From: Synechococcus sp. BSA11S
GTDB lineage: Bacteria > Cyanobacteriota > Cyanobacteriia > PCC-6307 > Cyanobiaceae
Length of the DNA stretch: 61,510 nucleotides
Direction: 5' to 3'
NCBI RefSeq assembly: GCF_014224355.1
Contig: NZ_VNWP01000015.1
Span: 1-61,510 of the forward strand
The notes under the pieces were generated by a model. That model was not told the origin of the DNA. It ran no database searches and was given only the letters and a program-made list of their open reading frames with translations. Below, in pieces: positions 23,383 through 32,084 of the stretch. The position numbers and the translations under genes were made by a program. Within the stretch, counting starts at the first letter, position 1. The number at the start of each line of letters is the position of its first letter.

Positions 23383-24552
23383 TTACACTTCCTGACTCAA
23401 ACACGTACGCAAAAATCGAGCTATCAAATAGCTCGTTTCCGAGGCGGGCAAGATTGTGCTTTGACCTCCGGCCCTGCTGAAGCGCACCGATTCCTGACTT
23501 TGCATGAGCGACCACAGGGCATGGCGATGGTCCACAGTCGCGAGAATTCCGGGGTAAGTGCTATGACCTGTTGAGATCTTCCCCGGTAGACGCAGCTCAG
23601 AATCATTTTGAACGACCACGAGCTCAGTTATTTCTCCCTCTGGAGCTTCATCGATACCTACAAGAGCAATAATTTTGATCAATGAGTTGGGTTCGCCACC
23701 TGAGCATGTGGCCTGAAAAGCGATGGCGTCAGTCTGGGCTATACCGAAGCTCAGAGTCGAAATGTTGTCGCCTGTGTCCGGGTCGTTAGCCTCAGAGAGC
23801 ATCCAGCCTTCCTGAATGGAAATCAGATCGCTCATTTTATCGGTCTGAGGAAGATTAGAGTGTCCGTCATTGTCCATAGGAGCCAGGCCAGGCCTCCAGG
23901 GGCAGGCAAGGGCAAACTGCTTCAATGCGGTGGAGAATCCTTCCAGGCTAATTGTTGTCTCTACACCGGAAAATCGGACCTCCATTTGGCTGCCATGACT
24001 CAGCGCTTCGAATAAGGGGTCATCTGCATACACCTCGACCTTAGGAACATGACCAAGCATGCCAAAAAATATAGTTTCGGCTTTGCGCTCAAAGCTCTGA
24101 TCTGCAACACTGATCACCAAGGAGCTTCGCATTGGATCATCACGGATTACCGCAGCCCAGAACAGGCTCAGAAGAGCAGGCTGCCCGCTCCCTTGGCACG
24201 CAAGCTCTGCACCAACGTCGTCGCCACAATCATCACAGTTGAGCATGCGAACTGCATCGCCTTGCCCACTCAATGTCCAGCGTTCTTGCTTTTCGGACTT
24301 GGCCAGATTAATCGCATCGGTGCTATGGAAAACAGTTGCATCCCCAGACTGGATGTCAAGACTGTATGCTGCATGTTGCAAGCGTTCACCCATGCGAGGG
24401 AGTGACGCTACAGCAACCGTAGATGGTGTGACCGCAAACGACTCCCAGGCTACGCTGAGGTCTAAAATAACGCTCGTGACTACGAGGCCAAGCAGTCTAG
24501 AGAGGTTGCTAATGGAGCGACTGCTGAACTTGGATCTCAGAATATAGGACAT
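23383..24552 (-). CDS. Exported protein of unknown function with duplicated domain
   Basis: I do not recognise a family. The 389-residue protein has a probable N-terminal signal or membrane segment (about 18-40). It appears to consist of two similar units (about 90-217 and 245-385). Each begins with a W-x-L-S strand, has a Cys followed by a Gly-containing turn and a hydrophobic strand (ELACQGSGQPALLSLFW; FQATCSGGEPNSLIKIIALV), and ends with a helix plus Cys (FSTALKQFALAC; SYLIARFLRTC). The paired cysteines suggest a disulfide in each unit after export. It is less GC-rich than the core genes and converges on the Tll0287-like gene. Function unknown. Confidence 0.65.
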   Translation of the reverse strand: MSYILRSKFSSRSISNLSRLLGLVVTSVILDLSVAWESFAVTPSTVAVASLPRMGERLQHAAYSLDIQSGDATVFHSTDAINLAKSEKQERWTLSGQGDAVRMLNCDDCGDDVGAELACQGSGQPALLSLFWAAVIRDDPMRSSLVISVADQSFERKAETIFFGMLGHVPKVEVYADDPLFEALSHGSQMEVRFSGVETTISLEGFSTALKQFALACPWRPGLAPMDNDGHSNLPQTDKMSDLISIQEGWMLSEANDPDTGDNISTLSFGIAQTDAIAFQATCSGGEPNSLIKIIALVGIDEAPEGEITELVVVQNDSELRLPGKISTGHSTYPGILATVDHRHALWSLMQSQESVRFSRAGGQSTILPASETSYLIARFLRTCLSQEV

Positions 24553-25003
24553 GTCAAATTATCTTATTGGTAATTGTTGCACTGCCATACCTGCATCTAG
24601 GGTGAACACAATTAACGAGAGGCCTGGTGGAGCTACCGCGAAAAGCCCATGCATGAGATTGATGCATTTTACTGGACAGCTTGGACCTTGTCATCGACTA
24701 CACTAAGCAAGAGTAAAAGGGCTTGGTCTCAATGTTCACCATATTGAGAGCCCTTCCTCCCAGAACGCTGTGGGGCCATATATGACAATACCTCCACCGT
24801 AAGCAGGCCAGGATGACTTCAGCGTCCCAGCAGGTGCTGAAGGAACACAGATACCGCTCACCGCAAAGGCTTCCCGCACGGACGTCGCCCGATGCGCCAA
24901 ACTGTAGCAACTTATACCGACACAGCAACCGCCACGAAGTCTAATGGATTGGGTTTTATTAATTGAAAATCCAAATCTTTTTGACCACTTGTACCTAAAT
25001 GGC
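24553..25003. other. AT-richer intergenic region, no gene recognised
   Basis: These 451 bases separate two divergently oriented exported-protein genes. Short open frames exist on both strands, but none has coding character I would defend. The base composition marks the start of the accessory island. Confidence 0.5.
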
Positions 25004-25753
25004 ATGAAAAAAAATTCTCAATTCATACTTCTTAGCATCCTTTCTTTGGCTTCAGTCTTAACCTTAATCAGAGGTCAGCGAGCTCAAGCCTATGACCCCA
25101 GCCACCTGCAGCGCCTTAAAAGTACAGGTAATTGCGAAAAGTGTGACTTAAGCGGCGCGAATCTTTCTAACATAAAGCTAACAAATGCAAATCTGAGAAG
25201 TTCCAATCTTGCCAATGCAAATCTAACGAATGCTCTAATTATAGATTCAGACCTTCGTAGTGTTGATTTTAGCGATGCTATTATCAAAAATACTAACGTG
25301 TATGGCACTCAAATTGCCATCTCGAGCTTGTCTAAATCGCAGAATAATGGGCTTATATTTAAAAAGCCAGAACCTGCTATTGTTGAAAAGGATGCCGCGC
25401 GTTCCCAAAAATCTTCACAGCCCAAAAAGCAAGAGACTGTTATTTCAATTAAAAACAGTAGTGGATATCGCGCTAAATATACAATTATGTACATGGTAGA
25501 CCAAACATTCACTGGAGGCGTGAAGGCTCCTGTTCCCAAAATTTTAAATGGTGATGTTGTTGCGATCACAAACCAGCGGAGAGCCATAAAACTTCCTAAG
25601 GGCGCAAAAGATATTCGCCTGATGGTAAAGACGCGTGCTGGTAAGTCATTCTTTATCAATACACCGATAGCCGCCAACGAGAAAACGTGCTTTAAACTTA
25701 AGGGCACTGTATTTACTCCAAAATACGAAAAGAATAGTTGCCTTGGCTTTTGA
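25004..25753 (+). CDS. Exported pentapeptide-repeat protein with thiol-cytolysin-C-like domain
   Basis: A 249-residue protein with a signal peptide (MKKNSQFILLSILSLAS..., ending near QRAQA), a pentapeptide region (about 47-108: GNCEKCDLSGANLSNIKLTNANLRSSNLANANLTN), a Lys/Ser-rich linker, and a C-terminal beta-sandwich domain (about 148-249). The last domain reads like the all-beta C-terminal domain of thiol-activated cytolysins that also occurs alone in bacteria: SSGYRAKYTIMYMVDQ, IKLPKGAKDIRLMVKT and CFKLKGTVFTPKYEKNSC. The pore-forming domains of true cytolysins are absent, so a binding rather than lytic role is likely. Low GC and repeats of this kind point to transfer. The start at MKKNS was preferred because a signal peptide begins there. 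Confidence 0.65.
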   Translation: MKKNSQFILLSILSLASVLTLIRGQRAQAYDPSHLQRLKSTGNCEKCDLSGANLSNIKLTNANLRSSNLANANLTNALIIDSDLRSVDFSDAIIKNTNVYGTQIAISSLSKSQNNGLIFKKPEPAIVEKDAARSQKSSQPKKQETVISIKNSSGYRAKYTIMYMVDQTFTGGVKAPVPKILNGDVVAITNQRRAIKLPKGAKDIRLMVKTRAGKSFFINTPIAANEKTCFKLKGTVFTPKYEKNSCLGF

Positions 25754-25912
25754 TATGCCTTAAATACGCTCCATAACCAACAAGCAATGCATTAAGGCAT
25801 GCATCAGACATAATGTCTTGGCAAAATTAATTTCTTTTCGACTAATGCACCGCCCCTGACAACATCTAGAATAGCGATGTGAATCGAAGTACTCTGTAGC
25901 GCTTCTCTTCCG

Positions 25913-26354
25913 ATGCCACCGCCGGTACTCGGCGATGATGAGTTTCAACAACTGCAGAGCATCGTTAACTCTTGCTCACTGCCACATTCGATCGTGCAGC
26001 TCGCTCAGATCGTTCTGGACAATGGTGCTGGCGAAACCAACACGGCCATCGCCGCGCGGATGGGCCTGACCTGCATGAGCTACTGCACCAATAAGTACGC
26101 CAAGGTCCGCTCCTGGCAGAGGGGGCCTACGCCTATTGACTCAACCAGGTGGGGCGCTGGTTTGGGATCATCAAGCAATGGGCAATCCGTCGCGGCTGCT
26201 TCTCCAGCGTCAAAGAGCTGATTACCAAGATCGTACAGTTCCTAGGCGCCTACAATATAAGACTAATGCCCCGTTCAACTGGACCGTGAGGGCGGATTCG
26301 ATCCTGGAGAAACTCCAGCGGCTTTGTTCTCAAATCTCCAGGACGGGACATTAG
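25913..26354 (+). pseudogene. IS630-type transposase remnant
   Basis: The 5' part encodes the typical N-terminal helix-turn-helix start (LQSIVNSCSLPHSIVQLAQIVLDNGAGETNTAIAARMGL). The centre, including the DDE residues, is missing. The 3' part encodes RWFGIIKQWAIRRGCFSSVKELITKIVQFLGAYN from 26146, then shifts frame to PFNWTVRADSILEKLQRLCSQISRTG before its stop. An internal deletion and a frameshift have killed it. Its end overlaps the stop of the following opposite-strand gene by three bases. Confidence 0.8.
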
Positions 26355-27052
26355 GGTTTTTCGCATTTGTAGCGGGTTGTAGACCTTCCTGAATTTGATA
26401 CCAACGTAACTAGATCTCCTGGGAGTATTGCAATACTCGTCACAGCCTCTTCGTCCTTCTTTCTGAGCATATGCTTCTTGAAACCAGCTGTACTTTCTTC
26501 ATTAAAAAGAGCTTGAGCCAAGACTTCGGCGTTGTTACCGGCCACTTTTCCTGCTGCGGAGCCAGCCACCGCTTGCCCGAGTGGCCCTAAGGGTGCCGAA
26601 GCGGCTCCTGCAATCTGCCCTGCAAGAACATCAAAGTACTTGGCGGCATTTTTAAGAGCAAACTTTTCAACTTTGTTAAGTGGCCCCTGTAAGTTTTTAG
26701 GGTTTGTCATGCATACAGTTCCATCACTATATTCCCAAAACAAGCGCCACCAGTCCACCCCGGTTGTGCCAAATCCAGTATTGTAAGAGACTGGCATCTT
26801 GGATGTGGTGCTTGGAATAGGGAGGTTTGCCCAAGACTGATACTCTTTATAGACATCACTATATTTGTGCACAAGTGTGATAACCTTAATGGTTTTTGGG
26901 CTTAAATTGCTAACAGTAGCATATGCGGTGCGGCGGGTTTTCGATTGCGCAGGTGCAGCGAAATCGCCAACCAAGGCTGACGCGGCAATCAACCAAGTCA
27001 CCGCGCCAAGGAAACGGTACCGCATTGATTTGGAGTAGGCAATCAAAGTCAT
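26351..27052 (-). CDS. Exported 'Up-regulated in Daf-2'-like domain protein (copy 1)
   Basis: The 233-residue protein has a signal peptide (about residues 10-36, ending APAQS). The mature part resembles the domain named 'Up-regulated in Daf-2' in nematode and fungal proteins: VHKYSD, a W-x-x-L strand, YNTGFGTTGVDWWRLFWE, DGTVCMTNPKN, an Ala/Gly-rich hydrophobic helix (about 140-175) and NEESTAGFKKHMLRKKDEE. The adjacent gene is a longer paralogue. The molecular function of the domain is unknown to me. The Ala/Gly-rich helix could be membrane-active, which is speculation. Low GC suggests recent arrival. Confidence 0.6.
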   Translation of the reverse strand: MTLIAYSKSMRYRFLGAVTWLIAASALVGDFAAPAQSKTRRTAYATVSNLSPKTIKVITLVHKYSDVYKEYQSWANLPIPSTTSKMPVSYNTGFGTTGVDWWRLFWEYSDGTVCMTNPKNLQGPLNKVEKFALKNAAKYFDVLAGQIAGAASAPLGPLGQAVAGSAAGKVAGNNAEVLAQALFNEESTAGFKKHMLRKKDEEAVTSIAILPGDLVTLVSNSGRSTTRYKCEKP

Positions 27053-27120
27053 GATAGGTTCATTTGGGTGATCAGTTGAGCTTTTGCCTTAGGAAAGCAG
27101 GATAGAATATGCAGGCAATA

Positions 27121-28098
27121 CTACTTTTTGTCAGTGACATCATAAGTTGTCAACACTTTTCCTTTCATGTCCTGCACAGAGGCTTCGTTTTTGTTGAGAT
27201 CGATCTTGATTCGATATCCTCTGCTCTTGTCTACTAATACAATAAATGTTGAGTTGCGAGTCTCTTCCGTAAACCTAAAACGTGTTGATCCATCGGCTCC
27301 CAGTTCGGCCCATCTGCCTTGTCCTAGATCAACAAAAGAGCCACCTTTGAATATGACTTGGCGGATATTCTGGCCTACGGATACTAGAGGCTTTGCAAAG
27401 CAACTATAGCGAGTTGTCGCTCCGCCCGACCGAGGAGCTCGAAGGATAATGCGTTCTCCATCTTGAATAATGATCCTTACAGTCCCATTTTCGTCACTGG
27501 CTCTGAGAATCATTTGCTTAAAACCCGTTGTTGACCCTTTTGAGAACAGAAGCTTTGCAAGGCCATCTGCTGCTTTTCTACCACCTACGCCACCATAGTA
27601 TCCACCTGCTGCAATTCCTGGTGGTCCAGCTATTACACCTGTACCAGAACCAATTGAAATTCCGAGTGCGTTCCCAAGCTCACCTGCATTATTAAGGATT
27701 AATCTTTCCGAAGCGTCGAATGCTCCCCTAAAGTTCTTGGGGTCACTATAGCAAGTTTTGCCATCCTTAAATTGAAAAAAGACTCGCCACCAGTCTTTCC
27801 CAGTTGTCCCAAAGCCTGTGCGATACTTGACAGTTAAAGGCCCTTTGGTAGTCTTTCCTTTCTTAAGATTTACCCAAGTTTCATCGTTAAAAAAGTCGTC
27901 GCTATATTTATGGACCAAGACAACATACGCTATGTCACTCTTTGTCTTGTTTTCTACGACAGCCTTGGCGGTGCGTGTAGTGGCCGCCGAAGCGGGAAAT
28001 GAGACTGATGTTAGGGCTAGAGCGGCTAAACCACCTGTGAACATCTCTAAAAGATGCAAGTGCGGCGTCTTGAGGCGATTGCTTTGTAAATTCATCAA
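27121..28098 (-). CDS. Exported 'Up-regulated in Daf-2'-like domain protein (copy 2)
   Basis: A 325-residue paralogue of the preceding gene. After a signal peptide (cleavage near FPASA) it repeats the same landmarks in order: VLVHKYSDD, WVNL, VKYRTGFGTTGKDWWRVFFQ, DGKTCYSDPKNFRGAFD, a Gly/Ala-rich segment (about 145-180) and KGSTTGFKQMILRASDENGT. It then carries an extra C-terminal domain of about 80 residues (from about 245: QVIFKGGSFVDLGQGRWAELG...TFIVLVDKSRGYRIKIDL), which is not in copy 1. The two lie 68 bases apart in the same direction and probably arose by tandem duplication. Function unknown. Confidence 0.6.
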   Translation of the reverse strand: MMNLQSNRLKTPHLHLLEMFTGGLAALALTSVSFPASAATTRTAKAVVENKTKSDIAYVVLVHKYSDDFFNDETWVNLKKGKTTKGPLTVKYRTGFGTTGKDWWRVFFQFKDGKTCYSDPKNFRGAFDASERLILNNAGELGNALGISIGSGTGVIAGPPGIAAGGYYGGVGGRKAADGLAKLLFSKGSTTGFKQMILRASDENGTVRIIIQDGERIILRAPRSGGATTRYSCFAKPLVSVGQNIRQVIFKGGSFVDLGQGRWAELGADGSTRFRFTEETRNSTFIVLVDKSRGYRIKIDLNKNEASVQDMKGKVLTTYDVTDKK

Positions 28099-28227
28099 TT
28101 GTCAAAAGTTGCAATTAGTTCGCGAGCATGATGCTTGATTAATCACTCTTTACTGGATGATCGATAAACTTCCCGAACCCTTCTACTATCGCAAGCGCAA
28201 GCTTGCCTCAAACGAATCTTAATAAGC

Positions 28228-28263
28228 AGCAACCCAAGGCAGCAATGCCTGCCTTGGGTTGCT
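28228..28263. repeat. Long perfect hairpin (15-bp stem)
   Basis: AGCAACCCAAGGCAG and its exact reverse complement flank the 6-base loop CAATGC. Neither side is followed by a clear T-run, so it is either a weak bidirectional terminator or an inverted repeat left by a mobile element. It lies 130 bases beyond the island's last gene. Confidence 0.75.
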
Positions 28264-28750
28264 AATCTCAGAGTCGACGCCTAACGTCCGTTCATGATGG
28301 ACAGTTTCCTTTAGACCTAGGGATTTGTATACAACACTTTTCGATAGGTCATACATCAATCAGCAGCTGCTGGAGGCGCTCCCGACGGTGATGCCACCGA
28401 TTTGAGGTGGTTGCCTCATCTTGGAGAACCTGGTGGGACTACACAGCTAGCCGCAGACTGCCCTCATGAACAGGTTACTGCTTGATATCCCCTGCCTGCT
28501 CTGGCGTTTTCTGCTGAATACCAGTTCCAGCTACTGCCAGCGGCATCGGGCTGGATGCTGCGGACGTTGACCGGAAAGGCGGTGAAGGAGTCGAAGGCAC
28601 GGGTGGGCAATGGGAGCGAACGGCTGCAGTTGTGAGTGCCACCGTTGTCTCACGCCCTGGCCGCCCACAGCAAGCTCACCTGGGCGATCAGCTCGGCGGT
28701 GTTCAGCTCCCGGCATGCTGATGGCCTTTGTGCGCAAAAGCCTCCCGGTG
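28264..28750. other. Intergenic region, possible gene remnant
   Basis: No intact gene is seen. On the reverse strand around 28480-28635 a short frame (THNCSRSLPLPTRAFDSF, then FPVNVRSIQPDAAGSSWNWY) has protein-like composition and may be the tail of a decayed gene, but I cannot name it. Confidence 0.35.
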
Positions 28751-28767
28751 GTATTACTAGGTAATAC
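28751..28767. promoter_or_regulatory. Probable VapBC operator
   Basis: A perfect inverted repeat, GTATTAC-TAG-GTAATAC, lies 24 bases upstream of the antitoxin start and overlaps TAATACT, a likely -10. This is the usual form and place of the site through which an antitoxin-toxin complex represses its own operon. Confidence 0.65.
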
Positions 28768-28791
28768 TTAGCCTCCACCTGGGGAATTGCG

Positions 28792-29040
28792 ATGGAATCC
28801 GAGGAAGTTGCCACCAGCTCGATCACCAGCAAGGGGCAGGTCACCATCCCCAAGGCGTTGCGGCAGCAGTTCGGGCTGGCCAGGGGCAGCCGCGTGAGCT
28901 TTGCGCTGGTGGGGGATCACATCGAGCTGCGCCCCTGGAAGCCGGAGCAGCCAGTGCCGGAGAGCGGTTTCGGGCTGCTCAGGACCAGCCGGCCAGCCGT
29001 GCCAGCGGACTTCGATCCCGCCCGCCTGCTGCGCCCGTGA
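28792..29040 (+). CDS. AbrB/MazE-type antitoxin (VapB-like)
   Basis: The 82-residue protein starts with the swapped-hairpin AbrB DNA-binding domain (SSITSKGQVTIPKALRQQFGLARGSRVSFALVGDHIELRPW, about residues 9-49). A C-terminal tail (about 55-82) should wrap the toxin. It would neutralise the PIN toxin encoded next and repress the operon at the inverted repeat upstream. Its stop codon overlaps the toxin start (GTGA), giving coupled translation. Confidence 0.88.
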   Translation: MESEEVATSSITSKGQVTIPKALRQQFGLARGSRVSFALVGDHIELRPWKPEQPVPESGFGLLRTSRPAVPADFDPARLLRP

Positions 29041-29462
29041 TCGGTCTCGACACCAACGTGCTGGCCCGCTACTTCGTGGCGGAGGACGCAGCCGATGCCG
29101 CCACGGAACGCCAGCGCAGGGCCGCCCGCGATCTGATCGAATCCGGCCAGCCCCTTTTCCTGGCCAAGACGGTGGCCCTGGAGCTGGAGTGGGTGCTGCG
29201 GGGGTACTACGGCTTCCCGGTGGACCAGGTGCTGCAGGTGTTCGACCACCTGTTGGCCCATCCTGGGCTGTCGGCGGAAGACCGGCCAGCCCTGGAGCAG
29301 GCCATGGCCGGCGTGCGCAGCGGGCTCGATTTCGCCGATGCCCTGCACCATGCCAGCTGCCGCAGTTGCGCGTCGATGGCGTCGTTTGATGATCGCGGCT
29401 TCGGGCGACGGATCCGCCAGCTGAATCTCTCTCCTCGACTGTTTGTTCCCGCAGCTTCCTGA
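29037..29462 (+). CDS. PIN-domain ribonuclease toxin (VapC-like)
   Basis: A single PIN domain of 141 residues. The metal-binding acidic residues are Asp5 in GLDTNVLARYF, Glu near residue 49 in KTVALELEWVLR, the Asp in LDFADALHHA (about 101) and a late Asp in SFDDRGF. VapC toxins cleave tRNA or rRNA and stall growth until the antitoxin is restored. The start is GTG within the antitoxin stop. All catalytic positions appear intact, so the pair is probably functional. Confidence 0.9.
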   Translation: MIGLDTNVLARYFVAEDAADAATERQRRAARDLIESGQPLFLAKTVALELEWVLRGYYGFPVDQVLQVFDHLLAHPGLSAEDRPALEQAMAGVRSGLDFADALHHASCRSCASMASFDDRGFGRRIRQLNLSPRLFVPAAS

Positions 29463-29620
29463 GCGGGCCGGGGCGGGACGGTATGGGCTCACGGCCTGGC
29501 ATGCCGCTTCAACTGCTCCTCCGACTGTTCCCAATCACCAACTCTTGGGGGAGCCTGCCTGGGGTGGGGCCAGGTTTGGGGGGTCACGTCAGCCAGGTGA
29601 CAGCACCCACGGCGAGCCGC

Positions 29621-30442
29621 TCAGTTGTCGATGAACACCGAATGGGCCGTACGCACGACCCGTGGATCGGGCGCACAGGCGACGTCGTGGTCCTTGTGCT
29701 CGTAGTCCAGGGCGTGGAGGACGCTGCGGATGGCGCCAAGACGGGCCCGCCGCTTCTCGTTGGAGTTGACGATCGTCCATGGCGCCACGAGGGTATCGGT
29801 GGCGAGCAGCATCTCGTTGCGAGCTTCGGTGTACTCGCTGTACTTCTCCACGCTCACCTCGTCGATGGGCGAAAGCTTCCAATGCTTGAGCGGATCCTTG
29901 CGCCGGTCGTCGAAACGCAGCTTCTGCCTGGCCTGCGACACGGTGAACCACATCTTGAAGAGCAGGATCCCACTGCCGACGAGTGACTGCTCGAAGCCGG
30001 GAACCTGGCGGAGAAACAGCGCGTGCTCCTGAGGTGTGCAGAAGCCCATCACCTTCTCGACGCCGGCCCGGTTGTACCACGACCTGTCGAACATCGTGAC
30101 TTCGCCGGCTGATGGCAGGTGCGGGACGTAGCGCTGGAAGTACCACTGGGTCACCTCGGCATCGTTGGGCTTCGGCAGCGCCACATGGTCACTGCCGCGA
30201 GGGTTCAGGTGTTCGCGGAAGCGCTTGATCGATCCACCCTTGCCCGCCGCATCGCGACCTTCGAAGAGGATCACCACGCGCTGTCCGACAGCCTTGATGT
30301 GACGCTGTGCCTTGAGCAGTTCGATCTGGAGCGTTTTGAGGTCTCGTTTGTAGTCCTTCTTGTCGATCGGTTCGTCGTAGGGAAGATCGTTCTGCATCTC
30401 CTCGATCAACTCGACGGGCGATGGGCGTTGCTTCTTGCTCAT
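29621..30442 (-). CDS. ppk2: Polyphosphate kinase 2
   Basis: PPK2 transfers phosphate between polyphosphate and nucleotides, mostly making GTP or ATP from the diphosphate. The 273-residue single-domain length is normal for class I. The Walker A motif is GRDAAGKGG (62-70). The lid and Walker B region includes MFDRSWYNRAGVEKVMGF, and WFTVSQARQKLRFDDRRKDPLKHWKLSPID is family-typical. It is a soluble enzyme transcribed alone, away from the DUF6629-like gene. Confidence 0.93.
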   Translation of the reverse strand: MSKKQRPSPVELIEEMQNDLPYDEPIDKKDYKRDLKTLQIELLKAQRHIKAVGQRVVILFEGRDAAGKGGSIKRFREHLNPRGSDHVALPKPNDAEVTQWYFQRYVPHLPSAGEVTMFDRSWYNRAGVEKVMGFCTPQEHALFLRQVPGFEQSLVGSGILLFKMWFTVSQARQKLRFDDRRKDPLKHWKLSPIDEVSVEKYSEYTEARNEMLLATDTLVAPWTIVNSNEKRRARLGAIRSVLHALDYEHKDHDVACAPDPRVVRTAHSVFIDN

Positions 30443-30656
30443 CAGAGTTGCGATCGTCCGGCTGCCCCCACCCTGGCAAGATCGTTCGCCAACCGCTTCA
30501 CCTGTCCATCAAGGCCTCATCCCAGCGGAGCGCCTCCTGCAACGTCGGCGTCTTGGCGGGGCGTCCGAGCTCTTCCAGGCCTTGACTTTCATCACCCATC
30601 TCCCCCCGCCGCGCCAGGCTGGGGGAGACGCTTGCTGCCGGAGACGGCTCACGCCG

Positions 30657-31346
30657 ATGTGCTTCTCCAGCAGCGCCAGCTTCGTGGTGGCGGCCGTTCT
30701 GTTGCCTCTGGGGGTGGCCTCCGTTCGCTACTGCCTGGCGCAACGGCGCAGCGAGCTGCTGCCCCTGGCCTTCTCCCCGTTGTTCTTCTCGGCGCAACAG
30801 GCCCTGGAGGGTGTGGTCTGGCTTGGCCTGGCGCCCGGGGGGCCTGGCTGGCTCGTGCACCCCGCTGCGCTCGGTTATCTGTTCTTCGCCTATGCCTTCT
30901 GGCTGGCCTGGTTCCCCTGGTGTGTGCTGCATCTGAACCGGCAGGCGCCCCCTGCCCTGCGCCGCCGCCTGCTGCAGATCGATCTGGTGCTGGGCCTGCT
31001 GGTGGGGGCAGGACTCTGGCTCCCACTGCTGCTGGATGGCTCTCGGCTCGAGCCGGTGGTGGTGAACGGATCCCTGAACTACACCACCACCCTTCTGGCG
31101 GACCGCTGGATCAGCCTCGGCCTCGGCAGCACGGTCTATGGGCTGCTCATCTCCGCGCCTTTGCTGCTCAGCACCTCGGGGCGGCTGCGCTGGTTCGGTG
31201 GCTGCATTCTGGGCGCCTTCCTGATCACGCACCTCGCCTACGGCTACGCCTTCACCTCGGTGTGGTGCTTCTTCAGCGCGCTGCTGTCGGGATCGCTGTA
31301 CTGGATCCTCAGGGATCCGGACCCACACGCTGTCCTGGTTGCCTGA
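30657..31346 (+). CDS. DUF6629-like membrane protein
   Basis: The 229-residue protein begins MCFSSSASFVVAAVLLPLGV and has about seven hydrophobic segments, with AFSPLFFSAQQALEGVVWL in the second. This matches a family of small polytopic membrane proteins catalogued as DUF6629, whose N-terminal MCFSA start is characteristic. Function is unknown. ATG at MCFSSS was chosen because the family begins there; an upstream extension is non-conserved. It is followed 51 bases later by pdxH. Confidence 0.7.
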   Translation: MCFSSSASFVVAAVLLPLGVASVRYCLAQRRSELLPLAFSPLFFSAQQALEGVVWLGLAPGGPGWLVHPAALGYLFFAYAFWLAWFPWCVLHLNRQAPPALRRRLLQIDLVLGLLVGAGLWLPLLLDGSRLEPVVVNGSLNYTTTLLADRWISLGLGSTVYGLLISAPLLLSTSGRLRWFGGCILGAFLITHLAYGYAFTSVWCFFSALLSGSLYWILRDPDPHAVLVA

Positions 31347-31397
31347 TGGCGCCCCATTGCCTCACAAAGTCGTGAACACTCTCTGCGAGCAGCTGCC

Positions 31398-32063
31398 ATG
31401 AGTGACCGTCCCGCCCCCACCGATCCCGCCCAGCTGCGCCGCGACTACCGCCGCGCAGCCCTGCGGCGGGCCGATCTGGCGGCTGATCCAGTGGCGCAGT
31501 TCCGCCTTTGGTTCGATCAGGCCGTGGCGGCGGAGCTGAGCGAGCCCAATGCCATGGTGCTGGGTACCAGCGACGGCACGCGCCCCAGCGCCCGCACCGT
31601 TCTGCTCAAGGCGTTCGACGGGCGTGGGTTCGTGTTTTTCACCCACTATGAGAGCCGTAAGGCCACCGAGATCGCCGCCCACCCGGAGGTGAGCCTGCTG
31701 TTTCCCTGGTACGGGCTGGAGCGACAGGTGGCGATCCTGGGCCGGGCCGAGCGGATCAGCGCTGGCGAATCGCTCGCCTACTTCCTCTCGCGCCCGCTCG
31801 GCAGCCGGATGGGAGCCTGGGTGTCGCAGCAGAGCGCCGTGATCCGCTCTCGCTCGATCCTCGAAGCGCAGTGGCAGGCGATGCAACACCGCTTCGCCAG
31901 CGGAGAGGTGCCGCTGCCGCCGGCCTGGGGCGGCCTGCGGGTGGTGCCCTTTGAGTTCGAGTTCTGGCAGGGGCGCGAGAACCGTCTGCACGATCGCTTC
32001 CGCTACCGGCCCAACGGCGATGGCGCGGGCGGACTCTGGAGCATCGAGCGGCTGGCGCCCTGA
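31398..32063 (+). CDS. pdxH: Pyridoxamine 5'-phosphate oxidase
   Basis: PdxH is an FMN enzyme that oxidises pyridoxamine or pyridoxine phosphate to pyridoxal phosphate. The 221 residues include [38 protein letters not shown] (FMN and substrate contacts), [38 protein letters not shown], and the C-terminal dimerisation motif [15 protein letters not shown], where the last Arg and His contact substrate. Length and motifs are normal. It needs molecular oxygen. It converges on DUF3122 copy 2. Confidence 0.95.
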   Translation: MSDRPAPTDPAQLRRDYRRAALRRADLAADPVAQFRLWFDQAVAAELSEPNAMVLGTSDGTRPSARTVLLKAFDGRGFVFFTHYESRKATEIAAHPEVSLLFPWYGLERQVAILGRAERISAGESLAYFLSRPLGSRMGAWVSQQSAVIRSRSILEAQWQAMQHRFASGEVPLPPAWGGLRVVPFEFEFWQGRENRLHDRFRYRPNGDGAGGLWSIERLAP

Positions 32064-32084
32064 TCCCCGGCGGCCCCCTCCTGG

